DNA from: an uncultured Thiohalocapsa sp. | GTDB lineage: Bacteria; Pseudomonadota; Gammaproteobacteria; Chromatiales; Chromatiaceae | Length of the DNA: 64,000 bases | Direction: 5' to 3' | Assembly: GCF_913062725.1 (NCBI RefSeq) | Contig: NZ_CAJXWY010000007.1 | Location: forward strand, 26,632 to 90,631 | In this document: piece by piece, positions 1 through 9,840 of the stretch | How the letters are laid out: the number at the start of each line of letters is the position of its first letter | How positions within the stretch are numbered: position 1 is the stretch's first letter | Notes under the pieces: generated by a model | Told to the model about the DNA's origin: nothing | The model's database searches: none | What the model saw: the letters and a program-made list of their open reading frames with translations, nothing else | Made by a program: the position numbers and the translations under genes

Positions 1-584
1 AGGCCGACACGCCGGGCGCCGATGCGCCTGGCGATGTCGAGCATCTCTTCGGAATTGGCCAGCACCAAGGCGCCCTCGCGGAACAGGGCCCGGTTGCAGG
101 TATTGAGATAGGCCTGTGCCACCTTGCCCATCAGCACCCAGTCGTCGTTGAGCGCTGCGAGCCGCTCGAAGTGGGTATGGAAGCCCACCACCAGTCGCGC
201 GTGCCAGCGCTTGGCGAGCACCATGCCGAGCATGCCGAAGGGCCCGGGGGTAGGCACGATGACCACGTCCGGGCGCAGCCGCGCCATCCGCCGCATCACC
301 AGCGGCAGGGAGGGCAGGACGAAGCGCTGCGTGGGATCACCCGGCAGCGGCAACGGCAGCCCGCCATACCAGTGGCCGGCGCGAAAGCGCGGCGAGATGA
401 GATCGACGCGCCCGCCGACGGCCGTCAAGTGCTCGGCCAGGTCCCGGTAGTAGGCACCGACGCCGTTGCGCTCCGGCGCGGCGTCCGAGACGATGGCGAT
501 GCGCAGACCGGTGCCGTCGAGGGCGCCGGCGATGCTGTCCGGCGCGGCCCCGACGCTGGCGTTGTCTTCGGTGGGGCTCAGCAC
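1..584 (-). CDS. GT4-family glycosyltransferase, N-terminal part (cut by window edge)
   Basis: The reading frame runs from a GTG at 584 off the left edge of the window, giving 194 residues of the amino-terminal half. It shows a GT-B donor fold start: a beta strand ending in IVSDAAPERNGVGAYY near residue 25, then later PDVVIVPTPGPFGMLG and GFHTHFERL, a pattern typical of family 4 glycosyltransferases of the mannosyl/glycolipid type. The catalytic carboxy-terminal half is outside the window, so the sugar and acceptor cannot be named. The GTG overlaps the stop codon of the upstream sulfotransferase by seven bases (GTGCTGA), which suggests translational coupling and a shared role in modifying a surface or extracellular glycan or lipid. 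The family call is good; the substrate is unknown. Confidence 0.75.
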   Translation of the reverse strand, partial: MLSPTEDNASVGAAPDSIAGALDGTGLRIAIVSDAAPERNGVGAYYRDLAEHLTAVGGRVDLISPRFRAGHWYGGLPLPLPGDPTQRFVLPSLPLVMRRMARLRPDVVIVPTPGPFGMLGMVLAKRWHARLVVGFHTHFERLAALNDDWVLMGKVAQAYLNTCNRALFREGALVLANSEEMLDIARRIGARRVG

Positions 585-1837
585 CGCGACAGCCCCGCGG
601 TCTGCTCGGTTGCATCCATGACCGCGGCGGCGGGGGTGCCGGCGGCCGGGTGTGGCGGTGATTCCGGCGCCCCCAACACGACTTGGGCGCTGGCCGGGTC
701 AGGATAGGCGTCGGCGAAGCGTCGGGCGATGGTGGCCGCGTCCAGACCCAACTCGGCGAGCTGGTAGCGGTGACTGCTGCGATAGGCACGTGCCGGTGCA
801 GCGGCGGCGCTGAGGGTTGCGGTGAAGTCCTGCCGCAGCGGGATGCCGAGACGCCCGTAGGCACTGCGCACGGTGCCGGCGAGATCGGCCTTCAGCTGTG
901 GCAGGGTCGTGGTGACGGTGCGCGCCGGCGCTTGTGTCTCGGCGAGGGTGCGGAGGTTTTGGTAGTAGAACGCCAGTTGCTCGATGAAGCGCTCGCGCAA
1001 CGGTGCGCTGTCGGCGGGCACACCGAAGAACCTCAGGCCGGCGCGGATGGAGCTCAGCTGCGAGGGCACCGTCTGCAGCGGGTCGCGCAGGCAGACCAGG
1101 AAGCGGGCATCCGGGAATTGTGCCGCGAGGCTGTTGGCCATGGCGGCGAAGGCGGCATTCTTGGAGAGCAGGCGCTTGTCCTGTCCGTGCACGTAGAGAT
1201 GGCGGCGCAGTGCGTCGGCGTAGAAGTCCAGCAACCGCCGCCGCTCGGCGGCGGGCATATCGCGGTCGAAGCTGCCCATGCGCCAGAGATGTGCCGCTTG
1301 CGGAAACGCCAACACCAGGATGAAGCAGCTCAGCACGGGCATGAGGGCGAAGTAATCCTCCTCGGGGGAGCTCAGGCTCATGGCGTGCACGTCGTCCAGG
1401 GACGCGAAGAAGCGCCGCTCTGCCATACTCAGCAGCCGCCGCAAGGGGGCACCCAGCTTGGCATCCAGCCGCCCCAGGGTGCGCCAGAACAGGCGCTGTG
1501 ATACCGACGGCGCGAACAGACACTCCCAGGTCGTGAAGGTGGTGAACTGCGGGTCACGCGCCAGCACGGCATGCAGATTGGTGGTGCCGCTGCGGGGCAC
1601 GCCGAGCACGAACAAGGGCTCACGGATGCGAACCCGGCGATAGTCCCGGAACAGCAGCTCATCCAGCAGGAAGCCGAGCCAGTGGATGCCCTGCGCCAGC
1701 GCGAAGATGGGCAGGAAGGCGAGCATGACCAGCACCCGACGCGGGCGGGCGCGGCTCACGCCATCCGGCGACCGCAACAGCGCGCCGGCGGCGATACCGA
1801 CGAAGCGCGCGATGCTGGTGAGGAACAGACGCAGCAT
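578..1837 (-). CDS. Sulfotransferase family protein
   Basis: A 419-residue protein predicted to transfer sulfate from PAPS to an unidentified acceptor. The 5'-phosphosulfate loop is seen as GVPRSGTTNLHAVL and the 3'-phosphate binding region as CLRDPLQTVPSQLSSI. A hydrophobic stretch near residues 30-55 suggests a membrane-associated amino terminus. The frame stays open upstream to 2194, but that part is low-complexity Arg/Pro sequence. ATG at 1837 begins a normal hydrophobic amino terminus and is the chosen start, although no strong ribosome site precedes it. The coupled glycosyltransferase downstream suggests a sulfated glycan or glycolipid product. This is inference from neighbourhood only. 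Confidence 0.8.
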   Translation of the reverse strand: MLRLFLTSIARFVGIAAGALLRSPDGVSRARPRRVLVMLAFLPIFALAQGIHWLGFLLDELLFRDYRRVRIREPLFVLGVPRSGTTNLHAVLARDPQFTTFTTWECLFAPSVSQRLFWRTLGRLDAKLGAPLRRLLSMAERRFFASLDDVHAMSLSSPEEDYFALMPVLSCFILVLAFPQAAHLWRMGSFDRDMPAAERRRLLDFYADALRRHLYVHGQDKRLLSKNAAFAAMANSLAAQFPDARFLVCLRDPLQTVPSQLSSIRAGLRFFGVPADSAPLRERFIEQLAFYYQNLRTLAETQAPARTVTTTLPQLKADLAGTVRSAYGRLGIPLRQDFTATLSAAAAPARAYRSSHRYQLAELGLDAATIARRFADAYPDPASAQVVLGAPESPPHPAAGTPAAAVMDATEQTAGLSRC

Positions 1838-2003
1838 TTGGAGGCCAGTGACACGGGCTTGACGGGCGTAGAGACGCCGGCGGTGCACGCCGGCACATGG
1901 GCCGGCCATGGTACCGCAGCCGCTTCGCAAACCGAAATTGCATCGGGTTGAATGCGGCGACGTCCAGGGGCGCCGGGCGCGGCTGGTGTGTCGGCGGCGC
2001 TGC

Positions 2004-5000
2004 TCAGCCGGAGCCCGGCTGACCGCCGTCGGCGGTGCGCGTGCCGCCGGAACTGGCATCGTCCGGGGCGGGCACGTCTGGCGTCGGCGCCGCCGCGACG
2101 CTCGCGGTGGCTGCTGACCCGTCGCCGCCGGCGTCGGTATGTGCCCCATCGCTGGCTCTGGCCCCGGGTGGCTGCGCCGGCGCCGGGGCGCCATGGCTCA
2201 CCGCGACGGCACCCGATTCGGTGCTGCGGCCCGTGTCTGCGCCATCGGCATGCGCTGCACCATTGCCTTTGCGCGCCCGCTGCGGGGCCGGCGCCTCGGC
2301 GGTGACCCCGGTGCCGCCATCGGATATCGCCGGTGCGGCGGCGGCCTCCGGGGCGGGCTTGCCGCCGGTGTTGTCGACCGAAGCCTGCTGCGGGCTGGGC
2401 ACAGGCTCGGGCGCACCGGGCATGCGTGGTGCCGGCTGCGGGCTGGCTGCGGCGCCGTCGGCATCGGCTGCGGCGCCGTTGGTCTCTGCGGTGGGGGCCT
2501 TGGCCGGGGCGGATTGTGCGGTGACGGCGCTGGCATCCGGTCGATCGTCACCATCCGTGGCCGTATCGGCGGCGGCCGTCTCGCCGTCGCGCGTGGCGTT
2601 GCTGCGCCGCCGCCGTCCGCCACGGCGGCGGCGGCTGGAGCGGCTGCGGGTCGGTGTTTGCTCATCGCCGGCGGGGTCGGTCGCCGGCGTCGTCTCCGCG
2701 CCGTCGGGGGCATCCGCGCCATCGCCGCCGGGTGCTGCGCTGCGGGTGTTCGGGTCTGCGTCCGCGGTGGCGTCCGCTGCCACGGGCGCCCCCTTGCGCT
2801 CAGCGTCGGTGGCCATTGGCAGGGTATCGCGACGCGTCATCAGCTGCCGCCCGGGACGTTGTCCGGCGCCCCCGGCGTCGGTGCTCGACGGGCCCTGATC
2901 GTGTGTCGGCCGCTGTGGCTGCGCGGCATCCGTCGTGGCGGTACCGTCGCTGCCGGGCGCATCGGCCGGGGTCGCGTCAGCGCCATCACCGCCGCCGGCA
3001 TCCGTCGCTTCGCGTTGCCCGCCGCTGCGCCGCGAGCGCCCGCCGCGGCCGCTGCGGCGCGAGCTGCGTTGGCGCTCGCCATCGTCCTGCTGGCTGCCGG
3101 CCTGGCCGCGGCGCGAGCGGCTCTGGCGCTGGGCGGCCGGCTCCTCGGTTTGTGCGCCGACTTGTTCGCGAGTTGTCGTATCGTCCGCAGCAAGCTCCGC
3201 CTTGGGCTTGCTCCGGCGTTGCCGGCCGGCATCGTCGCGGCGTTGTCCACGCGCCTTGCGCTGTTGATCGTCGCCGTCGGCGCCGGCGGTCCGGGGCTGA
3301 CCGCGAGCGGCTGTGGCGGCCTGCGAGCGCTCGCCCTCGGGCCCGTGCGGGGGCGCCTGGATGGCGGCCGGCGGCATACGGCCGGCGTCGTCTGGGGCGT
3401 CCGCCGTGCCGTCACTTGGTGGTGCGAAGAGCATGCCCCAGAGCTTTTTCAGCATGCTCTCTTGGTGGGCGCGCTCCAGATCCGCGTCGCCTGCGCTGGT
3501 CTCGGTTTCCGGCGGCTGGGCCGGCCGCGGGCGCTGCGGTGCCGGCGCCGAGGGCTTGACGCCTTTCACGGCGGGCTCCTCGGGCTTGATGTCGGCTCTC
3601 ATGTTGGCGAAGGCGGGCAATTCCTGCTCGGGCACATTCGCCAGGGTGTAGCTCGGCTCGTCCTCGCTGCGACGCTCGGTGTCCTGTACGCGGATGCGCT
3701 CGATGGCGTAGTCGGGCGTCTCCAGGTGCTTGTTCGGAATCAGTACCACGCCCACCTGATGGCGCTGCTCGATCTCGAGGATCTTGCGCCGCTTCTCGTT
3801 CAGCAGGAAGGCGGCGACGTCCACCGGCAGTTGGGCGAGGATGCGCGCGGTGCTTTCCTTCATCGCCTCTTCTTCGATGATGCGCAGCACCGACAGCGCC
3901 AGGGACTCCACGCCGCGAATGGTGCCCTGGCCCTTGCAGCGGGGGCAGACGTGCTGGCTCGACTCGCCCAGCGACGGGCGCAGGCGCTGACGCGACATCT
4001 CCAGCAGTCCAAAGCGGGAGATGCGTGCCACCTGCACCCGGGCGCGGTCCTGCTTCAGGGCCTCGCGCAGGCGGTTTTCCACCTCGCGCTGGTGCTTCGC
4101 CGGCGTCATGTCGATGAAATCGATGACGAAGAGTCCGCCCAGGTCGCGCAGGCGCAGCTGCCGGGCGATCTCGTCGGCGGCCTCCAGGTTGGTGTTGAGG
4201 GCCGTCTCTTCGATATCCGCGCCCTTGGTGGCGCGGGCGGAGTTGATGTCGATGGAGGTGAGCGCCTCGGTGTGGTCGATGACCAGCGCGCCGCCGGAGG
4301 GCAGACGCACCTCGCGCTGGAAGGCGGATTCGATCTGGCTCTCGATCTGATAGCGGGTGAACAGCGGCACCTCGTCCTGATAGAGCCTGAGCTTCTTTTC
4401 GTTCTGCGGCATCACCTGCTGGATGAATTCCTCGGCACGGCGGTACATCGTCTCGCTGTCGATCACGATCTCGCCGATGTCCGCGCGCAGGTGGTCGCGG
4501 ATGCTGCGAATGATGATGTCGCTTTCCTGGTAGATCAGGAAGGGCGCCTTGCGGCTCTCGCCGGAGGTTTTGATGGCGTCCCAGAGCTGCAGCAGGTAGT
4601 CCAGATCCCACTGCAGCTCCTCGGCGTTCTTGCCCACCCCCGCGGTCCGCACGATCAGCCCCATATCCGCGGGGATATCGAGCTGGCTCAGCGCCTCGCG
4701 CAGCTCGGAGCGGTCGGCGCCGTCGATGCGCCGGGAGACGCCGCCGGCACGCGGGTTGTTGGGCATGAGCACCAGATAGCGCCCGGCCAGCGAGATGAAG
4801 GTGGTGAGTGCCGCACCCTTATTGCCGCGCTCCTCCTTGTCGATCTGCACGACGACCTCGCGTCCCTCCTTGATGAGCTCCTTGATGCTCGCCTTGCTGC
4901 CGGGCTTGACCTCCTGGCTGAAATAAGCGCGGGAGATTTCCTTCAGCGGCAGGAAGCCGTGGCGCTCGGAGCCGTAGTCGACGAAGGCCGCCTCCAGGCT

Positions 5001-5153
5001 CGGCTCGACGCGGGTGATGACGCCCTTGTAGATGTTGGCCTTTTTTTGCTCCCGTCCGGGGCTTTCGATGTCCAGGTTGAATAGCTTCTGCCCATCCACG
5101 ATCGCAACTCGCAGCTCTTCGGGCTGCGTTGCGTTGATCAGCATTCTTTTCAT
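2004..5153 (-). CDS. rne: Ribonuclease E
   Basis: A 1049-residue endoribonuclease that processes rRNA and tRNA and initiates mRNA decay as the degradosome scaffold. The start [15 protein letters not shown] matches the E. coli protein almost residue for residue, which fixes the start although the frame remains open to 5330. The order is: S1 RNA-binding domain (about residues 35-120), 5'-sensor and RNase H-like regions, the DNase I-like catalytic part with the metal-binding aspartates in SIDINSARA and FIDMTP, and the zinc-link [10 protein letters not shown] near residue 400. From about residue 560 the protein is a long disordered tail rich in Arg, Ala, Asp, Gly and Pro, the usual site for RNA and partner binding. 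The tail is unlike E. coli in sequence and its partners cannot be predicted. It diverges from rluC, an arrangement conserved in gammaproteobacteria. Confidence 0.97.
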   Translation of the reverse strand: MKRMLINATQPEELRVAIVDGQKLFNLDIESPGREQKKANIYKGVITRVEPSLEAAFVDYGSERHGFLPLKEISRAYFSQEVKPGSKASIKELIKEGREVVVQIDKEERGNKGAALTTFISLAGRYLVLMPNNPRAGGVSRRIDGADRSELREALSQLDIPADMGLIVRTAGVGKNAEELQWDLDYLLQLWDAIKTSGESRKAPFLIYQESDIIIRSIRDHLRADIGEIVIDSETMYRRAEEFIQQVMPQNEKKLRLYQDEVPLFTRYQIESQIESAFQREVRLPSGGALVIDHTEALTSIDINSARATKGADIEETALNTNLEAADEIARQLRLRDLGGLFVIDFIDMTPAKHQREVENRLREALKQDRARVQVARISRFGLLEMSRQRLRPSLGESSQHVCPRCKGQGTIRGVESLALSVLRIIEEEAMKESTARILAQLPVDVAAFLLNEKRRKILEIEQRHQVGVVLIPNKHLETPDYAIERIRVQDTERRSEDEPSYTLANVPEQELPAFANMRADIKPEEPAVKGVKPSAPAPQRPRPAQPPETETSAGDADLERAHQESMLKKLWGMLFAPPSDGTADAPDDAGRMPPAAIQAPPHGPEGERSQAATAARGQPRTAGADGDDQQRKARGQRRDDAGRQRRSKPKAELAADDTTTREQVGAQTEEPAAQRQSRSRRGQAGSQQDDGERQRSSRRSGRGGRSRRSGGQREATDAGGGDGADATPADAPGSDGTATTDAAQPQRPTHDQGPSSTDAGGAGQRPGRQLMTRRDTLPMATDAERKGAPVAADATADADPNTRSAAPGGDGADAPDGAETTPATDPAGDEQTPTRSRSSRRRRGGRRRRSNATRDGETAAADTATDGDDRPDASAVTAQSAPAKAPTAETNGAAADADGAAASPQPAPRMPGAPEPVPSPQQASVDNTGGKPAPEAAAAPAISDGGTGVTAEAPAPQRARKGNGAAHADGADTGRSTESGAVAVSHGAPAPAQPPGARASDGAHTDAGGDGSAATASVAAAPTPDVPAPDDASSGGTRTADGGQPGSG

Positions 5154-5721
5154 GTTGTCTGCGCACTCTGGCCGTGGCGCGCGGCGTGATACCGTTGCCC
5201 GGATCGGCCCGTGGGGCCGTGCTCCGGGAGTCCCGCTCGCAGTCGGCTCCCCATGCCGACGGGCCCGAGGTTCGCGGCCGCCGCGACGCGCACGGCGTCG
5301 GTCGGCGGCGGCCAGGCAAGCAGCGGGCACGCGCCTGTGTTCAAGTCGCGCCCCCGGCTGGGAGGGGCCAGGGCGCTGGTGCGGACGCCGCGGGCTGCGG
5401 CGTCCGGGAAACGGATTTCGAGCTCAGCCCGCCCGGTGGTGCGGGCGCGCCGGGTCCAGGCTTGCGCCCATGGCCGCCCCGGCCCGGTGGTGGGCTGTCG
5501 GATGGTGCCGGTGTACCATGGCTGGGGCTTCGTTCTTGCGTGGCCTGAAGTTGGCGCGGTCGTCACAGGAAGTGCTGGCGGTGCCCCGCTTTACACGCAA
5601 GAGCCTGCCGTCGCGGCGTCGACGCCGGAGGCGTGCGACGCTGTACCATCAGCCTGCGGTCGCCGCGCCGGACGATCTCACATAAGTTCCTAAGGTTAGC
5701 AAGGTTTCCGAGGGGCAGCAA
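5154..5721. promoter_or_regulatory. Divergent intergenic region; probable long rne 5' leader and rluC promoter
   Basis: A 568-base stretch between rne (minus) and rluC (plus) with no convincing gene. In E. coli rne has a 361-base 5' leader through which RNase E autoregulates its own message, and the length here is compatible with the same arrangement. I could not identify a clear sigma-70 promoter by eye, nor base-paired elements matching the E. coli leader. The part next to rluC (5590-5721) is less GC-rich and probably carries the rluC promoter. Function is inferred from synteny. Confidence 0.45.
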
Positions 5722-6717
5722 TTGACCGATCCCAGCACCGGACGCGCCCGTTCTGCACATGCAGGCCGTATCCCAGGTGTGCGTCACCTGCGCGTCGCCG
5801 AAGGCGCCGCGGGTCAGCGCGTGGACAACTTCCTCCTGACGCAGCTCAAGGGCGTGCCGCGCTCGCTGATCTACAGACTCCTGCGCCGCGGCGAGGTGCG
5901 CGTCAACAAGGGCCGCGTGAAGCCCCATCAACGCCTGCACGCCGGGGATGACGTGCGCATCCCGCCGGTGCGCACCGGGCCCGAAGCCAGCCGCGCCGCG
6001 CCGCCCGCGGGGTTGACCGCCGCCCTGGCCGGATGCGTGCGCTACGAGGATGAGCGCCTGTTGGTGCTCGACAAGCCGGCGGGGGTGGCGGTCCACGGCG
6101 GCAGCGGCGTGGCCCACGGCGTCATCGAGGCGCTGCGGGCGGCGCGGCCCGGGCAGGAGCTGGAGCTCGTGCACCGGCTCGACCGCGACACCTCCGGTTG
6201 TCTGCTCATCGCCAAGCGGCGCAGTGCACTTCGGTTCCTGCACGCGCAGCTGCGCGACGGCGCGGTGGACAAACAGTATCAGGCACTGTTGTGCGGCTCC
6301 CTGGCCGCTGCGGTGCAGCGGGTGGACTTGCCCTTGGCCAAGAACCAGCTCCAAAGCGGCGAGCGCATGGTGCGCGTGGATGCGGCCGCCGGCAAGCCGG
6401 CGCTGACCGTGTTCCGGCGCGTCGCCGCCTACGGCGACGTGACGCTGGTGGACGTGGCACTGCACACCGGGCGTACGCACCAGATCCGGGTGCACGCGGC
6501 GGCCATCGGTGCGCCCGTCGCCGGCGACGACAAGTACGGCCGCCCCGAGCATCGGTCCCGTGCGGCGGCGCTGGGGCTGACGCGGCTCTTTTTGCATGCC
6601 GCCGAGCTGCGGTTTCGCCCGCGCGACGATGCGGCGCCCATCACCGTGACAGCCCCGCTGCCCGAGCCGCTGGCGGCGGTCATTCGACGCGCAGAGGAGC
6701 ACGCCCATGCGCTATGA
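5722..6717 (+). CDS. rluC: 23S rRNA pseudouridine synthase RluC
   Basis: A 331-residue RluA-family pseudouridine synthase, expected to modify three uridines of 23S rRNA. An S4 RNA-binding domain (about residues 33-85, including RVDNFLLTQLKGVPRSLIYRLL) precedes the catalytic domain. The catalytic aspartate lies in HRLDRDTSG near residue 154, and the later RTHQIRVHAA motif is also present. The start is TTG at 5722, preceded by the purine-rich GAGGGGC; no ATG fits the amino terminus better. The carboxy end overlaps the next gene by 11 bases. RluC rather than RluD is supported by the position opposite rne. Confidence 0.92.
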   Translation: MTDPSTGRARSAHAGRIPGVRHLRVAEGAAGQRVDNFLLTQLKGVPRSLIYRLLRRGEVRVNKGRVKPHQRLHAGDDVRIPPVRTGPEASRAAPPAGLTAALAGCVRYEDERLLVLDKPAGVAVHGGSGVAHGVIEALRAARPGQELELVHRLDRDTSGCLLIAKRRSALRFLHAQLRDGAVDKQYQALLCGSLAAAVQRVDLPLAKNQLQSGERMVRVDAAAGKPALTVFRRVAAYGDVTLVDVALHTGRTHQIRVHAAAIGAPVAGDDKYGRPEHRSRAAALGLTRLFLHAAELRFRPRDDAAPITVTAPLPEPLAAVIRRAEEHAHAL

Positions 6718-7387
6718 GCTTTTGGTGTTCGACTGGGACGGCACCCTGATGGATTCCGCCGCGCGTATCGTCGCCAGCATGCAGGCCGCATTCACCGAGC
6801 TCGGCCTGCCGCCGCCGACGCCGGGTGCAGCCCGCAACGTCATCGGGCTCGGCCTTGCCCATGCCGTCGCCGAGCTGGCGCCGGCTCAGGACACGGCCAC
6901 CCGGTCCGAGATCGTCACGCGCTATCGGGCACACTACCTGGAGCTGGATGAGACGCCGACGCCGCTGTTTCCGGGCGTCGCCGAGGTGGTGCCCCGGCTG
7001 CGGGAGGCGGGCTATCTGCTGGCGGTGGCCACGGGCAAAAGTCGCGTCGGACTGGACCGGGCGCTGGCGGAAACCCGACTCGATACCCATTTCCATGCCA
7101 CGCGCTCGGCGGACGAGACCTTCTCGAAGCCGCATCCGCAAATGCTCCTGGAACTGCTGGACGAATTGGGCGTCCATGCCTCGCGGGCACTCATGATTGG
7201 CGATACCGAATACGATCTGCTGACGGCAAAGAACGCCGGCGTCGACGCGCTCGCCGTCTGTTACGGCGCGCATGCGCCGGAACGGCTGCTGGCGCTCGCG
7301 CCCCGTGCCTGCCTGTCGGCCATCGAGGCGCTGCCCGGCTGGCTCGCCGCCGCGGCCCAACACGTAAGCGAAGACGACACACCATGA
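6707..7387 (+). CDS. HAD-superfamily hydrolase (phosphoglycolate phosphatase-like)
   Basis: A 226-residue haloacid dehalogenase-type phosphatase. Motif I is VFDWDGTLMD with the nucleophile Asp9 and general acid Asp11. The Thr/Ser of motif II lies in AVATGKSR, and motifs III and IV are seen as SKPHPQ and IGDTEYD. A cap domain lies between motifs I and II. It overlaps rluC by 11 bases and sppA by four bases (ATGA), so the three are probably one transcript. This trio is conserved in Pseudomonas and relatives, but the physiological substrate of this HAD branch is not known. Confidence 0.88.
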   Translation: MRYELLVFDWDGTLMDSAARIVASMQAAFTELGLPPPTPGAARNVIGLGLAHAVAELAPAQDTATRSEIVTRYRAHYLELDETPTPLFPGVAEVVPRLREAGYLLAVATGKSRVGLDRALAETRLDTHFHATRSADETFSKPHPQMLLELLDELGVHASRALMIGDTEYDLLTAKNAGVDALAVCYGAHAPERLLALAPRACLSAIEALPGWLAAAAQHVSEDDTP

Positions 7388-8394
7388 AGCTCGATTTCCT
7401 CAAGTTCTGGCAACGCCGCGACCCGAGCCGGGCCGAGCGCATGCCGTCCCCCGACGACTCGGACTGGGAGCGGGCGCTCATCAATCGCATGGCGGCGGAA
7501 TTCCTGCGCGAGCAGCGCCGCTCGCGGCGCTGGGGCGTCGTCTTCCGCATAGGCATCCTGGCCTACCTGTTGCTGCTGGTGGCCGCCTATTACGCCAACG
7601 GCATCGGCGAGTCCCTGAGCGCCGGCACGGAGCATACGGCGCTCGTGGACGTGGAAGGCATCATCGCGCCCGAGGCGAGCGCGAGCGCCGATCACATCAT
7701 CACGGGTCTGCGCAAGGCCTTCGAGGCGGAGCAGGCCAAGGCCGTCATCCTGCGCATCAACAGCCCCGGTGGCAGTCCGGTGCAGGCGGGCTATGTCTTC
7801 GACGAGATCCGTCGGCTGCGCGAGAAGTATCCGGACAAAAAGCTCTATGCCGTCGGCGTCGACGCCTGCGCCTCCGGGGCCTACTACATCGCCGCCGCCG
7901 CCGACGAGATCTACGTCGACGCGGCGACGCTCATCGGCTCCATCGGGGTGCGCCTGGACAGCTTCGGCTTCCAGCAGGCCATGGAGGAGCTCGGCATTCA
8001 GCGCCGGCTGCTCACCGCCGGGGATCGCAAGGCCATTTTGGATCCGTTCTCGCCGCTTTCGGCGCAGGATCGGGCCTTCCTGCAAGGCCTGCTGGACAAC
8101 ATCCACACGCAGTTCATCGATGCGGTCAAGACCGGCCGGGGCGAGCGGCTCAAGGGCGGCGAAGAACTCTTCAGCGGGCTCTTCTGGACCGGCCAGGAGA
8201 GCGTGGACCTGGGCCTGAGCGACGGCATCGGCTCCAGCAGCTACGTCGCCCGCGAGATCGTAGGCACCGAAGAGATCGTGGAGTACACCAGCAAGCGCGA
8301 CCTGCTGGAGCGCCTGACCGAGCGCTTCGGCACCGCCCTCGGCCGCGGCCTGGCCGAGATCGGTGCCTGGCAGGGGCTGCCGGCGCTGAGATGA
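7384..8394 (+). CDS. sppA: S49-family signal peptide peptidase (SppA/SohB-like)
   Basis: A 336-residue membrane-anchored serine peptidase that degrades cleaved signal peptides or membrane proteins. One transmembrane helix (about residues 50-67, GILAYLLLLVAAYYA) is followed by a periplasmic ClpP-like domain. The nucleophile is Ser164 in ACASGAYYIAAAAD and the general base is Lys216 in GDRKAILDPF, the Ser-Lys dyad of this family. It is the short, single-domain form. The ATGA overlap with the HAD gene supports co-translation. Confidence 0.9.
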   Translation: MKLDFLKFWQRRDPSRAERMPSPDDSDWERALINRMAAEFLREQRRSRRWGVVFRIGILAYLLLLVAAYYANGIGESLSAGTEHTALVDVEGIIAPEASASADHIITGLRKAFEAEQAKAVILRINSPGGSPVQAGYVFDEIRRLREKYPDKKLYAVGVDACASGAYYIAAAADEIYVDAATLIGSIGVRLDSFGFQQAMEELGIQRRLLTAGDRKAILDPFSPLSAQDRAFLQGLLDNIHTQFIDAVKTGRGERLKGGEELFSGLFWTGQESVDLGLSDGIGSSSYVAREIVGTEEIVEYTSKRDLLERLTERFGTALGRGLAEIGAWQGLPALR

Positions 8395-8396
8395 GA

Positions 8397-8428
8397 TCCG
8401 GGGTGATGGGGCGGGGCTAGACCCCGGA
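8397..8428. terminator. Possible hairpin between convergent sppA and yceF
   Basis: Arms TCCGGGGT and ACCCCGGA form an eight-base-pair stem around a 16-base loop, spanning the end of yceF. No T-run follows on either strand, so it is a weak candidate for a bidirectional terminator between two convergent genes. Confidence 0.3.
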
Positions 8429-9034
8429 CCCGCCCACCTCGCCCCGGTCTGCCAGCACCTCGACGCCGGCTGCTGACAGCATGTCCACCAGCCGGATCAG
8501 GGGCAGACCGATGAGCGCGTTGGGGTCGGCGCCCTCCAAGTGCTCGAACAGGGCGATGCCGAGCCCTTCGGACTTGAAGCTGCCGGCACAGCCGAAGGGC
8601 TGCTCGCGGTCCACATAGGCCTCGATCTGCGCGGCGCTCAGGCGGCGGAAGTGCACCTTGAACACCTCGCAGGCGGTCTGCGCGCGCCCGTCGGCGGTGC
8701 GCAGCAGGCAGAGGCCGGTGCAAAAGACCACGGTGCGCCCGCTGGCGCGGCTGAGCTGCTCGATGGCGCGCCCGCGGCCGCCGGGCTTGCCGAGGATGGC
8801 GCCGTCGAGCGCCGCCACCTGATCCGAGCCGATGATAAGCGCATCCGGGAATCGATCAGCCACGGCCCGCGCCTTGGCCTCCGCCAGGCGCACCACCAGC
8901 CGCCCGGCGCTCTCGCCGGGGGCGGGGGTCTCGTCCACCTCGGGGGCGACGGCCTCGAAGGGCAGACCAAGCCGGGCGAGGAGCTCGCGGCGGAACGGCG
9001 ATGTGGAGGCGAGGACCAGCCGTCGGTGCGTCAT
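8417..9034 (-). CDS. yceF: Maf-2 type nucleotide pyrophosphatase (m7GTP pyrophosphatase, YceF)
   Basis: A 205-residue Maf-fold nucleoside triphosphate pyrophosphatase that sanitises modified nucleotides; the YceF subfamily prefers 7-methyl-GTP. The amino terminus LVLASTSPFRRELLARLG is the Maf signature. IIGSDQVA carries the catalytic aspartate, and GCAGSFKSEGLGIALF is the YceF-type carboxy signature rather than the YhdE dTTP type. It lies 36 bases downstream of ycgN on the same strand, probably in the same transcript, and is convergent with sppA. Confidence 0.9.
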   Translation of the reverse strand: MTHRRLVLASTSPFRRELLARLGLPFEAVAPEVDETPAPGESAGRLVVRLAEAKARAVADRFPDALIIGSDQVAALDGAILGKPGGRGRAIEQLSRASGRTVVFCTGLCLLRTADGRAQTACEVFKVHFRRLSAAQIEAYVDREQPFGCAGSFKSEGLGIALFEHLEGADPNALIGLPLIRLVDMLSAAGVEVLADRGEVGGSGV

Positions 9035-9070
9035 CGTCCGGGTATCCTGGGTAGTGGGGCTTGCCGGCGC

Positions 9071-9565
9071 TCAGCGCACCCAGTCCACCAGGTGCAGCAG
9101 CGGGTCCGTCACCGCTTGCTCCGACACCACCCGGCCGCGGGCACTGGCGCCGGCCCGGTGCACCGCGTCGGCGTCGCCGCAGCGCAGGTGATGCCAGCGG
9201 GGCAGGGGGCGGCGCTCCGCAACGCGCCGATAGGCGCAGGTCTCGGGCAGCCAGGTGGGGTCTTCGAGGTGCGCCGGGGTCAGCGTGATGCAATCGGGCA
9301 CCTGCACGCTGCGGTTGGCGTAGTCCGTGCAATGGCAAGTGTCGCAGTCCAGCAGCCGACAGGCGACATTGGTGTAATGGATGGCGCCGGTATCCTCGTC
9401 CTCGTACTTCTCCAGGCAGCACTTACCGCAGCCGTCGCACAAAGATTCCCATTGCGCCCCCGACATGGCCTCGAGGCGCGTCGTCTCCCAGAACGCGGCC
9501 GGCGGCGGCTCATCACATGGGTCGTCGGCCGCAGGGTGGACCGCGTCGGGCATGGCGTTTGGCAT
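9071..9565 (-). CDS. ycgN: YcgN family cysteine-cluster protein (UPF0260)
   Basis: A 164-residue conserved protein. Cysteines are arranged as CDGCGKCC near residue 45, then CRLLDCDTCHC and a later CAYR, matching the YcgN family and suggesting metal or iron-sulfur binding. WESLCDGCG and WLPETCAYRR are near-identical to the E. coli protein. Function is unknown in the family. The first 25 residues are low-complexity, and a later start closer to AFWETTRLEAMS is possible. Confidence 0.88.
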   Translation of the reverse strand: MPNAMPDAVHPAADDPCDEPPPAAFWETTRLEAMSGAQWESLCDGCGKCCLEKYEDEDTGAIHYTNVACRLLDCDTCHCTDYANRSVQVPDCITLTPAHLEDPTWLPETCAYRRVAERRPLPRWHHLRCGDADAVHRAGASARGRVVSEQAVTDPLLHLVDWVR

Positions 9566-9713
9566 CGGGCTGCGCTCCCGGGCACCGCTGGGCCGTGTCG
9601 ATTCGAGATGGCCGAGAGTATATAGTCGTCGCAGCGTAACTTTCCGCTACAAACTTTGCCGGGTTGAATGGCGCACGGCGGGCGTCGACGGTCGGGAGGC
9701 CGACTCGGCACCT

Positions 9714-9743
9714 CATTGGCTGTCTCCCCATTGGCTGTCTCCC
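9714..9743. repeat. Perfect 15-bp tandem duplication
   Basis: CATTGGCTGTCTCCC occurs twice head to tail in the 275-base intergenic region between ycgN and ogt. Two copies only. It lies about 100 bases before the ogt start, and no function is evident. Confidence 0.8.
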
Positions 9744-9840
9744 CGGCCGTCGCCTGCGCCCGCTGTCCACCCGCAAACCGGCAATCCTCGAATGCGACGT
9801 GTATGACGCTGCCATGACTGCGATGTTCTCGGAGGGCCAC

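Noticed and set aside
2139..5084. 981-codon open frame antisense to rne
   Set aside because: High-GC codon bias of rne leaves long open antisense frames. It has no domain, and rne is certain on the other strand.
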